DNA of 64,000 bases from Pinibacter aurantiacus (GCF_019130065.1 NZ_JAHSPG010000015.1:434001-498000), one strand, 5' to 3'. Shown: positions 53,901-61,835, numbered from the stretch's first letter. Numbers and translations: made by a program. Notes: generated by a model not told the origin, from the sequence alone.

Positions 53901-54845
53901 CTAACGTTTATAGTCAAACAGCGTTGCGGTGAAAACGCCATGTTCACGCTTCTTGAATGCCACGTGCCAGTTACCGTTATAGCGGATTAATTTGGGCACA
54001 AGATATTCTCCAAACTTGGTAAGCTGCACTTCCATGTGTACATCAAAATCATAGACTCCGGCATCGTAACTGAGATCGTATTTACGACCAACAATCTCCA
54101 TCGTATTGCCGTCAAACCATGTGGTCATTTCATTAATCACCACATCGTTCTTTTCGCTACTGCTAAGATCGCTGCGGGCTTTTATTTTGAAAACGTAACA
54201 ATTCTGTCCGAGATATTGCTCCATGTCAATCGTGAAATCATACAGCTTTGCCACATCATCGTCAAACAACGCCACTTTATTACCGATAAATGGAACGCCG
54301 GGAATTTTTCTTCCGGGATTAAAGAAGAGCATCTTCAATTGTTCTTTGTGCTTTTCAATGCCTTTCTTATCGCTCAGGTTGCGATCGAGGTCTTTTACAA
54401 TGTTATTTTCGCCACAAACCGTACCATTTGTAAACATAAGCCCCGCGTACATTTCCAGCGTGTAGTAGTTCCAGGAACTATCGCTTTTATAAATATCGCC
54501 ATGTGTGGTTTGCTGTAAAATATTCATGCTGCGGCAGCCATCCTTCACTACTTGCTCAGTTTTGCTGTCGAGCATCGCTTCGAGCTCGCCGTTTTTGTCG
54601 AGCATGCGTACGTCATTGAGGGAAACAAAACCCAAGACCTTTAAGTTGCGAAAAGCTTTGTAGAAAGTTGTGTCTGTTTGAATTCTGTGAATAAAAGAGG
54701 CGACATCAAAATTGCTGCGGACAATCACTTCTTTTAAAGTGACAACTTTTTTGTCGATTGTAACAATGCTATCCTGCGCCAGTACACCCTGGGCACAAAA
54801 AAAGAGAAAGAATAAAACCAATAGATATTTTATATTCTTTCTCAT
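53901..54845 (-). CDS. Secreted protein of unknown function
   Basis: 314 residues. Signal peptide 1-23 (YLLVLFFLFFCAQGVLAQ). The mature N-terminus VTIDKKVVTLKEVIVRSNFD resembles the plug-like strand seen in TonB-linked proteins; the C-terminal half is beta-rich with amphipathic strands (EMTTWFDGNTMEIVGRKYDL; DFDVHMEVQLTKFGEYLVPK; YNGNWHVAFKKREHGVFTAT). That pattern recalls LolA-like half-barrels, but I cannot assign a family. Likely periplasmic or outer-membrane associated. The gene stands alone between the Sus cluster and def. Confidence 0.7.
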   Translation of the reverse strand: MRKNIKYLLVLFFLFFCAQGVLAQDSIVTIDKKVVTLKEVIVRSNFDVASFIHRIQTDTTFYKAFRNLKVLGFVSLNDVRMLDKNGELEAMLDSKTEQVVKDGCRSMNILQQTTHGDIYKSDSSWNYYTLEMYAGLMFTNGTVCGENNIVKDLDRNLSDKKGIEKHKEQLKMLFFNPGRKIPGVPFIGNKVALFDDDVAKLYDFTIDMEQYLGQNCYVFKIKARSDLSSSEKNDVVINEMTTWFDGNTMEIVGRKYDLSYDAGVYDFDVHMEVQLTKFGEYLVPKLIRYNGNWHVAFKKREHGVFTATLFDYKR

Positions 54846-54893
54846 GTAAGGAACGGGGTTTGTAATTCGTTTCTATTTTGTGAACATTATTTT

Positions 54894-54998
54894 TTGTAGA
54901 GACGCATGATAATGCGTCTTCATAATGAAGATGACATGCAGCCTACAGAGACGCATTTTCGTCTGCTTTACAGAGACGCATTTTCATGCGTCTCTACT
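54894..54998. repeat. Family F palindrome cluster overlapping the def stop codon
   Basis: One near-complete palindrome (54894-54920, GTAGAGACGCATGATAATGC and following), two left halves (ACAGAGACGCATTTTC type, about 54944-54960 and 54969-54985) and a right end GCGTCTCTAC. The TAG stop of def is the TAG of this unit read on the minus strand. Confidence 0.85.
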
Positions 54999-55572
54999 TG
55001 GCGAACATCATTTTATAATCCACTCTTATTTTACCCTTCGATATATCATCCAGTTTTCCTTTCAGCAATTTCTTTTTCAAAGGTTTCAAATAATCGATGA
55101 ACAATTTTCCTTCAATGTGATCGTACTCATGCAAGATAACCCTTGCAGTAATACCATTAAACGTTTTAACATGGTGTTCAAAATTCTCATCCTGATATTC
55201 GATGGTTACAGATTCTGCTCTGTAAACATCTTCACGGATTTTTGGAATGCTTAAGCAACCTTCGTTGTAGGCCCATTCTTCACCATCCAATTCTGCTACA
55301 TGTGCATTTATAAAAACCTGTTTGATGCCCTTATCGTTTGGATATTCCTTTTTTTCGTCCTCGTCAAGATTATTGATAATCTGCTCGCTATCAACTACAA
55401 AAAGTCTAATGTCACGGTTCACCTGCGGGGCCGCAATACCAACGCCGTTGCTATAGTACATTGTTTCCCACATGTCCGCAATAAACTCATTTAGCTTTGG
55501 GTAATCCGGGGTTATATCCTGTGCCACTTTTCTCAATACCGGGTGTCCATATGCTACAATTGGAAGTATCAT
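54994..55572 (-). CDS. def: Peptide deformylase
   Basis: 192 residues. All three motifs: GVGIAAPQ (43-50), EGCLSIP (104-110) with the metal-ligand cysteine and HEYDH (148-152; usually HExDH). It removes the formyl group from nascent proteins. A TACCTTTG box lies 23 bases upstream on the same strand. The stop codon is supplied by a Family F repeat, so the C-terminus MMFAK may differ from relatives. Confidence 0.97.
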   Translation of the reverse strand: MILPIVAYGHPVLRKVAQDITPDYPKLNEFIADMWETMYYSNGVGIAAPQVNRDIRLFVVDSEQIINNLDEDEKKEYPNDKGIKQVFINAHVAELDGEEWAYNEGCLSIPKIREDVYRAESVTIEYQDENFEHHVKTFNGITARVILHEYDHIEGKLFIDYLKPLKKKLLKGKLDDISKGKIRVDYKMMFAK

Positions 55573-55594
55573 CTTTCGAATATTTGTTAATTGG

Positions 55595-55602
55595 CAAAGG
55601 TA
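55595..55602 (-). promoter_or_regulatory. -7 box of def (TACCTTTG)
   Basis: Minus strand TACCTTTG matches TAnnTTTG, 22 bases before the def ATG; the short leader is typical here. The -33 element would fall inside the Family B arm. Confidence 0.5.
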
Positions 55603-55607
55603 ACTAC

Positions 55608-55759
55608 AATTTGAAAATTTGAAGATTTGAAAATTTGAAAATGGCGTTTAATGTCTAAAAACGCCGCTCATACGATTGACTTTCAGCAAGTTGGAAAGTA
55701 TAGAAGCAAGCTGAACCTAAAGCATTTTCAAATTTTCAAATTCTCATATTTTCAAATTT
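55608..55759. repeat. Family B inverted-repeat element overlapping the ruvX end
   Basis: Left arm 55608-55645 (ACAATTTGAAAATTTGAAGA and following), right arm 55720-55759 (GCATTTTCAAATTTTCAAAT and following). The right arm contains the stop codon of ruvX. Confidence 0.85.
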
Positions 55760-56162
55760 GCTGCAAGTACTCCTGCAGCATAATGGTCGCGGCAATTTCA
55801 TCCACGAGCTTCTTGTTCCTGCGGTCTTTCTTCTTCATGCCGCTTTCTATCATGCTTTGTTTGGCCATTTTGGAGGTGTAGCGTTCGTCCACCATTTTGT
55901 AGGGAAGAGTGGGAAAATCTTTGACAAATTGTTTCACAAATGCATTCACAAGCGGCGTCGCGTGCGTATCTGACTCATCCCAGTTTTTTGGCTCGCCAAT
56001 AATCACCAGCTCCACCTGCTCCTGCTGAAAATACTTTTTGAGAAATGGCATCAATTCTTTTGTGTCAACAGTAGTGAGGCCCGTTGCAATGATCTGCAAA
56101 GGATCTGTAACTGCTATGCCGGTGCGGCGAAGGCCGTAGTCTATGGAGAGGATTCGAGCCAT
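55752..56162 (-). CDS. ruvX: Putative pre-16S rRNA nuclease / Holliday junction resolvase YqgF
   Basis: 136 residues, the usual family length. RNase H-like fold with the first catalytic aspartate in LSIDYGLRRTGIAVTD (D8), LVIGEPKNWDESDTHA, and VDERYTSKMAKQSMIESGMK, the conserved block near the second acidic residue. Acts in processing of 16S rRNA ends. Same strand as def. The last codons (LQQI) and the stop lie in a Family B arm. Confidence 0.93.
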   Translation of the reverse strand: MARILSIDYGLRRTGIAVTDPLQIIATGLTTVDTKELMPFLKKYFQQEQVELVIIGEPKNWDESDTHATPLVNAFVKQFVKDFPTLPYKMVDERYTSKMAKQSMIESGMKKKDRRNKKLVDEIAATIMLQEYLQQI

Positions 56163-56163
56163 G

Positions 56164-56250
56164 GGCTAATTTGAAAATTTGGGAATTTGAGAATTTGAAA
56201 ATGGAGAGAACGGAACGCAGATTTTCAAGATTGTCATGATTTTGATGATT
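56164..56250. repeat. Family B and Family E left arms without partners
   Basis: B left arm 56164-56204 (three units) and E left arm 56210-56250 (GGAACGCAGATTTTCAAGAT and following). No right arms of these families follow before the prenyltransferase gene ends at 56293. They begin one base upstream of the ruvX start codon region. Confidence 0.7.
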
Positions 56251-56292
56251 GAAAATTTCTTGTCAATGATTCAATTATTCAACCTTCAGTTA

Positions 56293-57174
56293 TTATCTCA
56301 AAAACAAGTCACTGATCACAAACACAGCAAACACTACGCTCGCTATTCCATTCGCAGTCATGAAGGCAATGTTCACCTTGCTAAGGTCATTGGGTTTTAC
56401 AATGGAGTGTTGATACAACAACATGCCTACAAACACTGCAATTCCCACCCAGTACAACCAATGAAAATGGCCGTAAACACCTGCTGTTATTACGCAAATC
56501 GCACTGCATAAATGCAACAACTCAGAGACTCTTAATGCTTTTGGCTTGCCCAAAACAGACGGTATGGAATATAAATTTTGTGATTGGTCAAAGTCAACGT
56601 CCTGTAAAGCGTAGATCACGTCGAACCCGCTTACCCAAAAGATTACTGCGAGTGAGAACAAAATTGGTAATAACTCAAATTTTCCAGTTACCGCCAAGTA
56701 TGCACCAATGGGCGCCAATGATAAACCAAGCCCCAATACAAGGTGGCAAAGCGGTGTAAATCTTTTTGTATAGCTGTAAAACAGAATAACAAACAAGGCA
56801 ACAGGAGAAAGAAAAAAGCAAAGTGTATTGATGAAAAAACAAGCTGCCATGAAAACGACGCAGCAGATAATAGTAAAACGCAAAGCACTGTCTGCAGAAA
56901 TAATTCCGGCAGGAATTTCACGGATGGCGGTGCGTGGATTTTTTGCATCAAAGGCTCTGTCCAGATAACGGTTGAAAGCCATGGCGGCGCTTCGAGCAGT
57001 TACCATACAAACGAGAACCAATACAAATTTCAATACCAATTGCTGCCAGCCGATCGTATTTTCTTCACTGTTCATTTTAACCATTGCCAGAAAAAAACCA
57101 ATCATCGCAAAAGGCATAGCGAAAATGGTGTGCGAAAACTTTATCAGGCTCAAATAATTTTTTACTGTACTCAT
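56293..57174 (-). CDS. UbiA-family prenyltransferase (4-hydroxybenzoate/menaquinone type)
   Basis: 293 residues, about 8-9 helices. First Asp-rich motif NRYLDRAFDAKNPRTAIREI (from N68, with D72 and D76) and second motif GFDVIYALQDVDFDQ. It joins a polyprenyl chain to an aromatic acid at the inner membrane; UbiA-like enzymes in menaquinone-only bacteria often belong to the futalosine pathway (MqnP), which is possible here. The start codon overlaps the stop of the RelE-type toxin gene by four bases (ATGA), so translation is coupled. No other quinone gene is in the window. Confidence 0.9.
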   Translation of the reverse strand: MSTVKNYLSLIKFSHTIFAMPFAMIGFFLAMVKMNSEENTIGWQQLVLKFVLVLVCMVTARSAAMAFNRYLDRAFDAKNPRTAIREIPAGIISADSALRFTIICCVVFMAACFFINTLCFFLSPVALFVILFYSYTKRFTPLCHLVLGLGLSLAPIGAYLAVTGKFELLPILFSLAVIFWVSGFDVIYALQDVDFDQSQNLYSIPSVLGKPKALRVSELLHLCSAICVITAGVYGHFHWLYWVGIAVFVGMLLYQHSIVKPNDLSKVNIAFMTANGIASVVFAVFVISDLFLR

Positions 57175-57503
57175 TGGTCAAAATATTTGCTTAACCGTTC
57201 TTTTATTTCTTTATCTGTTATTGTTACTTGCTGAGATTTATCGTAGATGCTGATCAACAGAATCGTTTCAATGCTAATTTTCACAAATGTAATTATTCTT
57301 GCACCACCGCTCTTCCCCTTGCCTTTGCTTGAAATAGCAATTCTAACTTTATAGCAGTTGTTCCCGAGAGAAGTTCCCATAGTAGGATTCTCCGTCAATT
57401 CATTAATAAAATTCTGAAGATCAATTTTTAAAGAAGGATATTTTGATGCAAGTCGTTTGATTTCTTTTTCAAAATCTTTCGTATAAACAATCCTATAACT
57501 CAT
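57171..57503 (-). CDS. RelE/ParE-family toxin
   Basis: 110 residues. MSYRIVYTKDFEKEIKRLAS is the RelE-type N-terminus; GNNCYKVRIAISSKGKGKSG and GARIITFVKISIETILLISI give the beta-sheet; the C-terminal YDKSQQVTITDKEIKERLSK is helical. Such toxins cleave mRNA at the ribosome or poison gyrase. Its ATG lies 11 bases inside the antitoxin gene, and its TGA overlaps the ubiA ATG. Position between housekeeping genes is unusual for a mobile toxin. Confidence 0.85.
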   Translation of the reverse strand: MSYRIVYTKDFEKEIKRLASKYPSLKIDLQNFINELTENPTMGTSLGNNCYKVRIAISSKGKGKSGGARIITFVKISIETILLISIYDKSQQVTITDKEIKERLSKYFDQ

Positions 57504-57705
57504 TCAATAAATTATTCACGTCTTTTAATTTCTTCTTTCCTTTTAAGAATGCAGCAGCATCTTTCGCACCACTTTCAATGCTGTTAAGAATATCTTCAGA
57601 CGTAGGCTCTTTAAATACCTCTACCCGAACTTTCATTTTGCGAAGTACTTGCATCAGCAAATTAAGTTCCTGATCATCATGAGGTTTTATGACTAGCGTA
57701 TCCAT
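57493..57705 (-). CDS. Antitoxin of the RelE pair (DUF2683-like)
   Basis: 70 residues from the ATG at 57705 (ten upstream codons belong to the spoU gene end). MDTLVIKPHDDQELNLLMQV forms a strand and helix, and the C-terminal half (TSEDILNSIESGAKDAAAFL, then KGKKKLKDVNNLLNEL) is basic and helical, suited to toxin binding. It resembles the DUF2683-type partners seen next to RelE toxins in Bacteroidota. It starts 10 bases after the methyltransferase stop. Confidence 0.75.
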   Translation of the reverse strand: MDTLVIKPHDDQELNLLMQVLRKMKVRVEVFKEPTSEDILNSIESGAKDAAAFLKGKKKLKDVNNLLNEL

Positions 57706-57715
57706 AATTTTAAAA

Positions 57716-58255
57716 TTACATAAACTTTGGAACAAAGTTCCTTACTATTTCCCATATCACCACGCCGGCAGCGGTTGCGATATTCAGCGAATGTTTCATG
57801 CCTAGTTGCGGAATTTCAATGGTGCCATTACATAAAGCAATGGTTGACTGCTCCACTCCTGTTACTTCATTTCCCAAAACAATGGCAATTTTTTCGTTTG
57901 TACCGAAATTGCATTGGTGCAGTTTCAAGCTGTTTTCCACCTGCTCTATGGCAAAAACTTTATAGCCGTCCTGTTTCAATTCTTCTACCGCTTCACCGGC
58001 ATTTGCAAAGCCTTTCCAGTGAACGGAATCTTCTGCACCAAGTGCTGTTTTTTTGATTTCTTTATGAGGTGGCTTTGCAGAATAGCCACATATATAAACC
58101 GCTTCCAGCAAAAAAGCATCTGCTGTGCGGAAAACGCTTCCAATGTTATAAGCGCTCCTGATGTTTTCCAAAACAACGATTAAGGGAACTTTCTCAGATT
58201 CTTTGAACTCCTCCACCGATTTACGGTTAAGTTCATCCATGCTCAGTTTTCGCAT
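57716..58255 (-). CDS. SpoU/TrmH-family tRNA/rRNA 2'-O-methyltransferase
   Basis: 179 residues from the ATG at 58255, which sits five bases after a TAATTTTG promoter box; the frame is open back to 58405 but that stretch lacks family similarity. Motif 1 NIRSAYNIGSVFRTAD (31-46), motif 2 VLGNEVTGV (126-134) and motif 3 IPQLGMKHSLN (148-158) form the trefoil-knot SAM site. The short length without an N-terminal substrate-binding domain is typical of TrmL/TrmH-like enzymes. First gene of an operon with toxin-antitoxin and ubiA. Confidence 0.92.
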   Translation of the reverse strand: MRKLSMDELNRKSVEEFKESEKVPLIVVLENIRSAYNIGSVFRTADAFLLEAVYICGYSAKPPHKEIKKTALGAEDSVHWKGFANAGEAVEELKQDGYKVFAIEQVENSLKLHQCNFGTNEKIAIVLGNEVTGVEQSTIALCNGTIEIPQLGMKHSLNIATAAGVVIWEIVRNFVPKFM

Positions 58256-58260
58256 AGCGG

Positions 58261-58268
58261 CAAAATTA
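58261..58268 (-). promoter_or_regulatory. -7 box of the SpoU operon (TAATTTTG)
   Basis: Minus strand TAATTTTG, followed by CCGCT and then ATG. The distance of five bases to the start codon indicates a leaderless transcript. It mirrors the mutS promoter on the other strand. Confidence 0.55.
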
Positions 58269-58295
58269 GGCAGTTTCACGCAAAAACAACGAAGG

Positions 58296-58420
58296 TTTCG
58301 CGCGGCGAACGCAACGGTGCAGCGACGCGGCGTTTCATTATCAATGTTTTCAAAACTCAATGGAAGATCAACTTTCGCGAACCAGCAGCATCGCTTTTTC
58401 GCCACGTTCGCCGCGTGAAA
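58296..58420. repeat. Inverted repeat between divergent promoters
   Basis: TTTCGCGCGGCGAACG (58296-58311) and CGTTCGCCGCGTGAAA (58405-58420) are reverse complements with one mismatch. GC-rich arms unlike families A-N, 93-base spacer. Confidence 0.7.
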
Positions 58421-58501
58421 TCTTTAGGATCTGTTGATAACTTGTCAAAAATTAGCCACTTGCAACCTGCTATCTACTACCCGCAACTTGCCGCCAATTG
58501 C

Positions 58502-58509
58502 TAAATTTG
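58502..58509 (+). promoter_or_regulatory. -7 box of mutS (TAAATTTG)
   Basis: TAAATTTG matches TAnnTTTG; the ATG at 58516 follows after CCAGCT, again near-leaderless. This supports ATG 58516 over the TTG at 58498, which lies upstream of the box. Confidence 0.55.
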
Positions 58510-58515
58510 CCAGCT

Positions 58516-61119
58516 ATGGCAAAAGCAACTGGCACTGAAACTCCGTTAATGCAACAGCACAATGCAATCAAACAGCGCTATCCAGACGCGGTTTTGTTGT
58601 TTCGTGTGGGTGACTTTTACGAAACCTTTGGTGGAGATGCCATCATTGCTTCACAAGTGCTGGGCATTACGCTCACCAAAAGAAATAATGGCTCGCCGTC
58701 TTCCAGTGAACTGGCCGGTTTTCCGCACCATGCATTGGATACATATTTGCACAAATTGGTGAAGGCAGGTTACCGTGTTGCTATTTGCGATCAGCTGGAA
58801 GATCCGAAAACGGTAAAGGGCATCGTGAAAAGAGGGGTTACTGAAATGGTGACTCCCGGTACTGCCACCAACGACAAACTACTTGAACACAACAGCAATA
58901 ACTTTCTTGCCGCCCTGCATTTTGTTGATGACAACAAATATGGTTTAGCATTTCTCGACATTTCAACGGGCGAGTTTTTCCTTGCAGAAGGCGATCGTGA
59001 GTATGCAGATAAGCTTCTGCAAAGTTTCAAACCTGCGGAAGTTATCTTTCAGCGTCACCGGCAAAAGCAATTCAAAGAATTTTTCGGAAGCAAGTTTTAC
59101 ACTTACACGCTTGATGAATGGATCTTTCAAAACGTGTATGCACAGGAAACTTTATTAAAACATTTCCAAACGCATTCCCTCAAAGGCTTTGGCGTTGAAG
59201 AACTGGAAAATGGATTGATCGCGGCAGGAGCCATTTTGCACTATTTAAAAGACACCGAGCATCCCAATCTGCAACACATCGTGAGCATGCAGCGCATTGA
59301 TCGCGATGATTTTTTGTGGATGGATCGTTTTACAATCCGCAATCTTGAATTGCTGGGCAGTGGCGTGGAAAACGGGCAAACACTTTTGCGCACGCTTGAC
59401 AACACGGTTTCACCGATGGGCGCAAGGCTGCTGAAACGCTGGCTTGTTTTCCCTTTAAAAGATATCACCAAAATAAATGAGCGTCTTGATCTCGTTGAAT
59501 ATTTGATCAAAGATGTAGACGCAAGAACAAAGTTTTCGCAGCTCATTAAACAATGTGGCGATGTTGAAAGACTAGTGAGTAAGATTCCTTTGAAGAAGAT
59601 CAACCCGCGTGAAGTGGCGCAGATCGCAAGGGGCTTACAACAAGTGGATGCCATTAAAAAATTGTGTGCTGAAAGTGAAAATAGTTATCTGAAAAGATTG
59701 GGTGATGCATTGAATCCATGTCATTATATAGAAGAAAAAATTCAGAAAGAAATTACTGAAAATCCTCCCGCAACTGCTGTGAAAGGGGGCATGATTGCCA
59801 GTGGCATTAGCAGCGAACTGGATGATCTGCGCAACATTGCTTCTAACGGCAAGCAGTATCTTACACAATTGCAACAAAAGGAAGCGGATGAAACAGGTAT
59901 TTCTTCTTTGAAGATTGGCTTCAACAATGTGTTTGGCTATTTTCTTGAAGTAACAAACACGCACAAGGATAAAGTGCCCACTACCTGGACGCGCAAGCAA
60001 ACGCTTGCCAATTGTGAGCGCTACATTACTCCGGAACTAAAAGAATACGAAGAAAAAATAACAGGCGCGGAAGATAAAATTTATCAGCTCGAAATGTCTT
60101 TGTACGAGGCATTGCTGAATGAATTGCAAACCTACCTAGCTCCTATTCAAACGAACGGCAACATTCTTGCGATCATTGATTGCCTGTTGTGCTTTGCACA
60201 TAATGCCACTCATTTCAATTATAAAAAGCCGCTGTTGCATGAAGGTGCAGAACTGGTAATTAAAGATGGGCGCCACCCAGTGATTGAACGAAATCTTGGC
60301 ACCGGCGAAACTTATATCGCCAATGATATTGAACTGAATAAAAACACGCAGCAGGTCATCATTTTAACGGGCCCAAACATGAGTGGTAAGAGTGCTTTGC
60401 TTCGTCAAACGGCGCTTATTACACTAATGGCGCATATCGGAAGTTTTGTTCCTGCGGCAGATGCGTTTGTTCCATTAACAGATAAGATCTTTACACGTGT
60501 TGGTGCGTCTGATAACCTAAGTGGCGGCGAATCTACTTTTATGGTGGAGATGAATGAAACCGCCAGCATTATCAACAACATTACGGACAGAAGCCTGATC
60601 CTGCTGGACGAAATTGGCCGCGGCACATCTACGTATGATGGTATTTCAATCGCCTGGAGTATTGTAGAATTTTTGCAAAAATCTCCGTGCCAACCGAAGA
60701 CATTGTTTGCCACGCACTACCATGAATTGAATGAGTTGGAGAATAAACTGGTAAACGTAAAAAATTATCACGTTACCAATAAAGAGGTTGGCAATAAAAT
60801 TATCTTCCTTCGCAAACTTGCGCCAGGCGGCAGTACGCACAGCTTTGGTATTCATGTGGCGAAAATGGCGGGCATGCCTCCTTCACTTATTGATCGTGCA
60901 AATGATGTGTTGAAACAGTTGGAAACAAAGCATGTGGACGCGAGCATAGAGGACCAGGTGAAACAACTTTCCATGCCGAAGATGCAGCTTTCTATTTTCG
61001 ATGCGCACTCGCAAACTTTTGAAGAAATACGCGGGTTGTTAAACAATATTGATATCAATAGATTAACACCAGTGGAAGCGCTGTTGAAATTGCAGGAGAT
61101 TAAGGAGAGGGTGAGGTAA
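58516..61119 (+). CDS. mutS: DNA mismatch repair protein MutS
   Basis: 867 residues. Mismatch-binding domain with the Phe-X-Glu motif in RVGDFYETFGGDA near 35-47; connector; lever and clamp; ATPase with Walker A TGPNMSGKSALLRQ, the N-2 loop GGESTFMVEMNET, Walker B LILLDEIGRGTSTYDG and the late FATHYHELNEL. It recognises base mismatches and recruits MutL. Length and motifs match MutS1, not MutS2. mutL is not adjacent. The stop TAA begins a Family B arm. Confidence 0.98.
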   Translation: MAKATGTETPLMQQHNAIKQRYPDAVLLFRVGDFYETFGGDAIIASQVLGITLTKRNNGSPSSSELAGFPHHALDTYLHKLVKAGYRVAICDQLEDPKTVKGIVKRGVTEMVTPGTATNDKLLEHNSNNFLAALHFVDDNKYGLAFLDISTGEFFLAEGDREYADKLLQSFKPAEVIFQRHRQKQFKEFFGSKFYTYTLDEWIFQNVYAQETLLKHFQTHSLKGFGVEELENGLIAAGAILHYLKDTEHPNLQHIVSMQRIDRDDFLWMDRFTIRNLELLGSGVENGQTLLRTLDNTVSPMGARLLKRWLVFPLKDITKINERLDLVEYLIKDVDARTKFSQLIKQCGDVERLVSKIPLKKINPREVAQIARGLQQVDAIKKLCAESENSYLKRLGDALNPCHYIEEKIQKEITENPPATAVKGGMIASGISSELDDLRNIASNGKQYLTQLQQKEADETGISSLKIGFNNVFGYFLEVTNTHKDKVPTTWTRKQTLANCERYITPELKEYEEKITGAEDKIYQLEMSLYEALLNELQTYLAPIQTNGNILAIIDCLLCFAHNATHFNYKKPLLHEGAELVIKDGRHPVIERNLGTGETYIANDIELNKNTQQVIILTGPNMSGKSALLRQTALITLMAHIGSFVPAADAFVPLTDKIFTRVGASDNLSGGESTFMVEMNETASIINNITDRSLILLDEIGRGTSTYDGISIAWSIVEFLQKSPCQPKTLFATHYHELNELENKLVNVKNYHVTNKEVGNKIIFLRKLAPGGSTHSFGIHVAKMAGMPPSLIDRANDVLKQLETKHVDASIEDQVKQLSMPKMQLSIFDAHSQTFEEIRGLLNNIDINRLTPVEALLKLQEIKERVR

Positions 61120-61257
61120 TTTGAAAATTTGAAAATGGGGAGAGAGAACACAGATTTTCATGATTGTCATGATTGTCATGATTTGATGAATGTAGGGGCG
61201 AATCGCATTCGCCCTGCAGCACAGAAAGAATTCTTAATTCTTAATTCTTAATTGCCA
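61114..61257. repeat. Composite repeat cluster after mutS (B, E, M, A)
   Basis: Family B left arm 61117-61138 starting in the stop codon, E left arm 61148-61189, a Family M palindrome 61191-61214 (GGGGCGAATCGCATTCGCCC), the inner sequence CACAGAAAGAA (61220-61230), and an A right arm 61229-61256. Four families in 140 bases. Confidence 0.85.
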
Positions 61258-61302
61258 TAAAAAAGAGAAGCAGCTAATTGTTTAGCTGCTTCTCTTTTTT
61301 AT
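61256..61302. terminator. Bidirectional terminator
   Basis: AGAGAAGCAGCTAA / TTAGCTGCTTCTCT, 14-bp stem with a 4-base loop and flanking A and T runs, between mutS and the convergent lipoprotein gene. Confidence 0.9.
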
Positions 61303-61318
61303 GATTTGATATGATTAT

Positions 61319-61729
61319 TTAATTCAGCGGATCCGCGTCTATCAAGATAACTTTTGCTTTAAGTACGGCATTTGGAGGAGTGAGTGTGCCGCCAAAAACG
61401 TCCGATATTGAGATGTAGACATGCCCAACATTATGCGTTACTATGTAAGAAAATGCATCATATGTTTCAGGCAAGGCGTCATAGTTTGTACCATCAAAAG
61501 CTATGTAAGCAAGCACGCCGCCATTTGTGTACATGTATTGGTCAAGTTCCGGAACTGGTATATCAATTGTTGCCGTTTTACCGTCATTGCTCAATTGCCA
61601 TGCATTCGGTTGTAAATTAAAAAGAATGGAATAAGCCTGTTTTACCTGCTGCACTTCTGTTACTTCTTTCTTACATGCACTAAACGCAAACAATGAGAAT
61701 AGTGATAAAGCGATGATCGATAGTTTCAT
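61319..61729 (-). CDS. Small lipoprotein of unknown function
   Basis: 136 residues from the ATG at 61729 (an in-frame ATG seven codons upstream gives a hydrophilic prefix). KLSIIALSLFSLFAFSACKK has a lipobox with C19. The ~115-residue mature part has alternating strands (AWQLSNDGKTATIDIPV; VGHVYISISDVFGG; NAVLKAKVILIDAD) and may be a beta-sandwich. No family recognised. Confidence 0.75.
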   Translation of the reverse strand: MKLSIIALSLFSLFAFSACKKEVTEVQQVKQAYSILFNLQPNAWQLSNDGKTATIDIPVPELDQYMYTNGGVLAYIAFDGTNYDALPETYDAFSYIVTHNVGHVYISISDVFGGTLTPPNAVLKAKVILIDADPLN

Positions 61730-61835
61730 ATTTTGGATGTTTTTTGACAATAAATTATTTATAGGACGATTTAAAACGAAAAATGTTTAACCGTAGCGAA
61801 AATAATTATGCAAAAAGCGAACCAAGAACAGCCAT

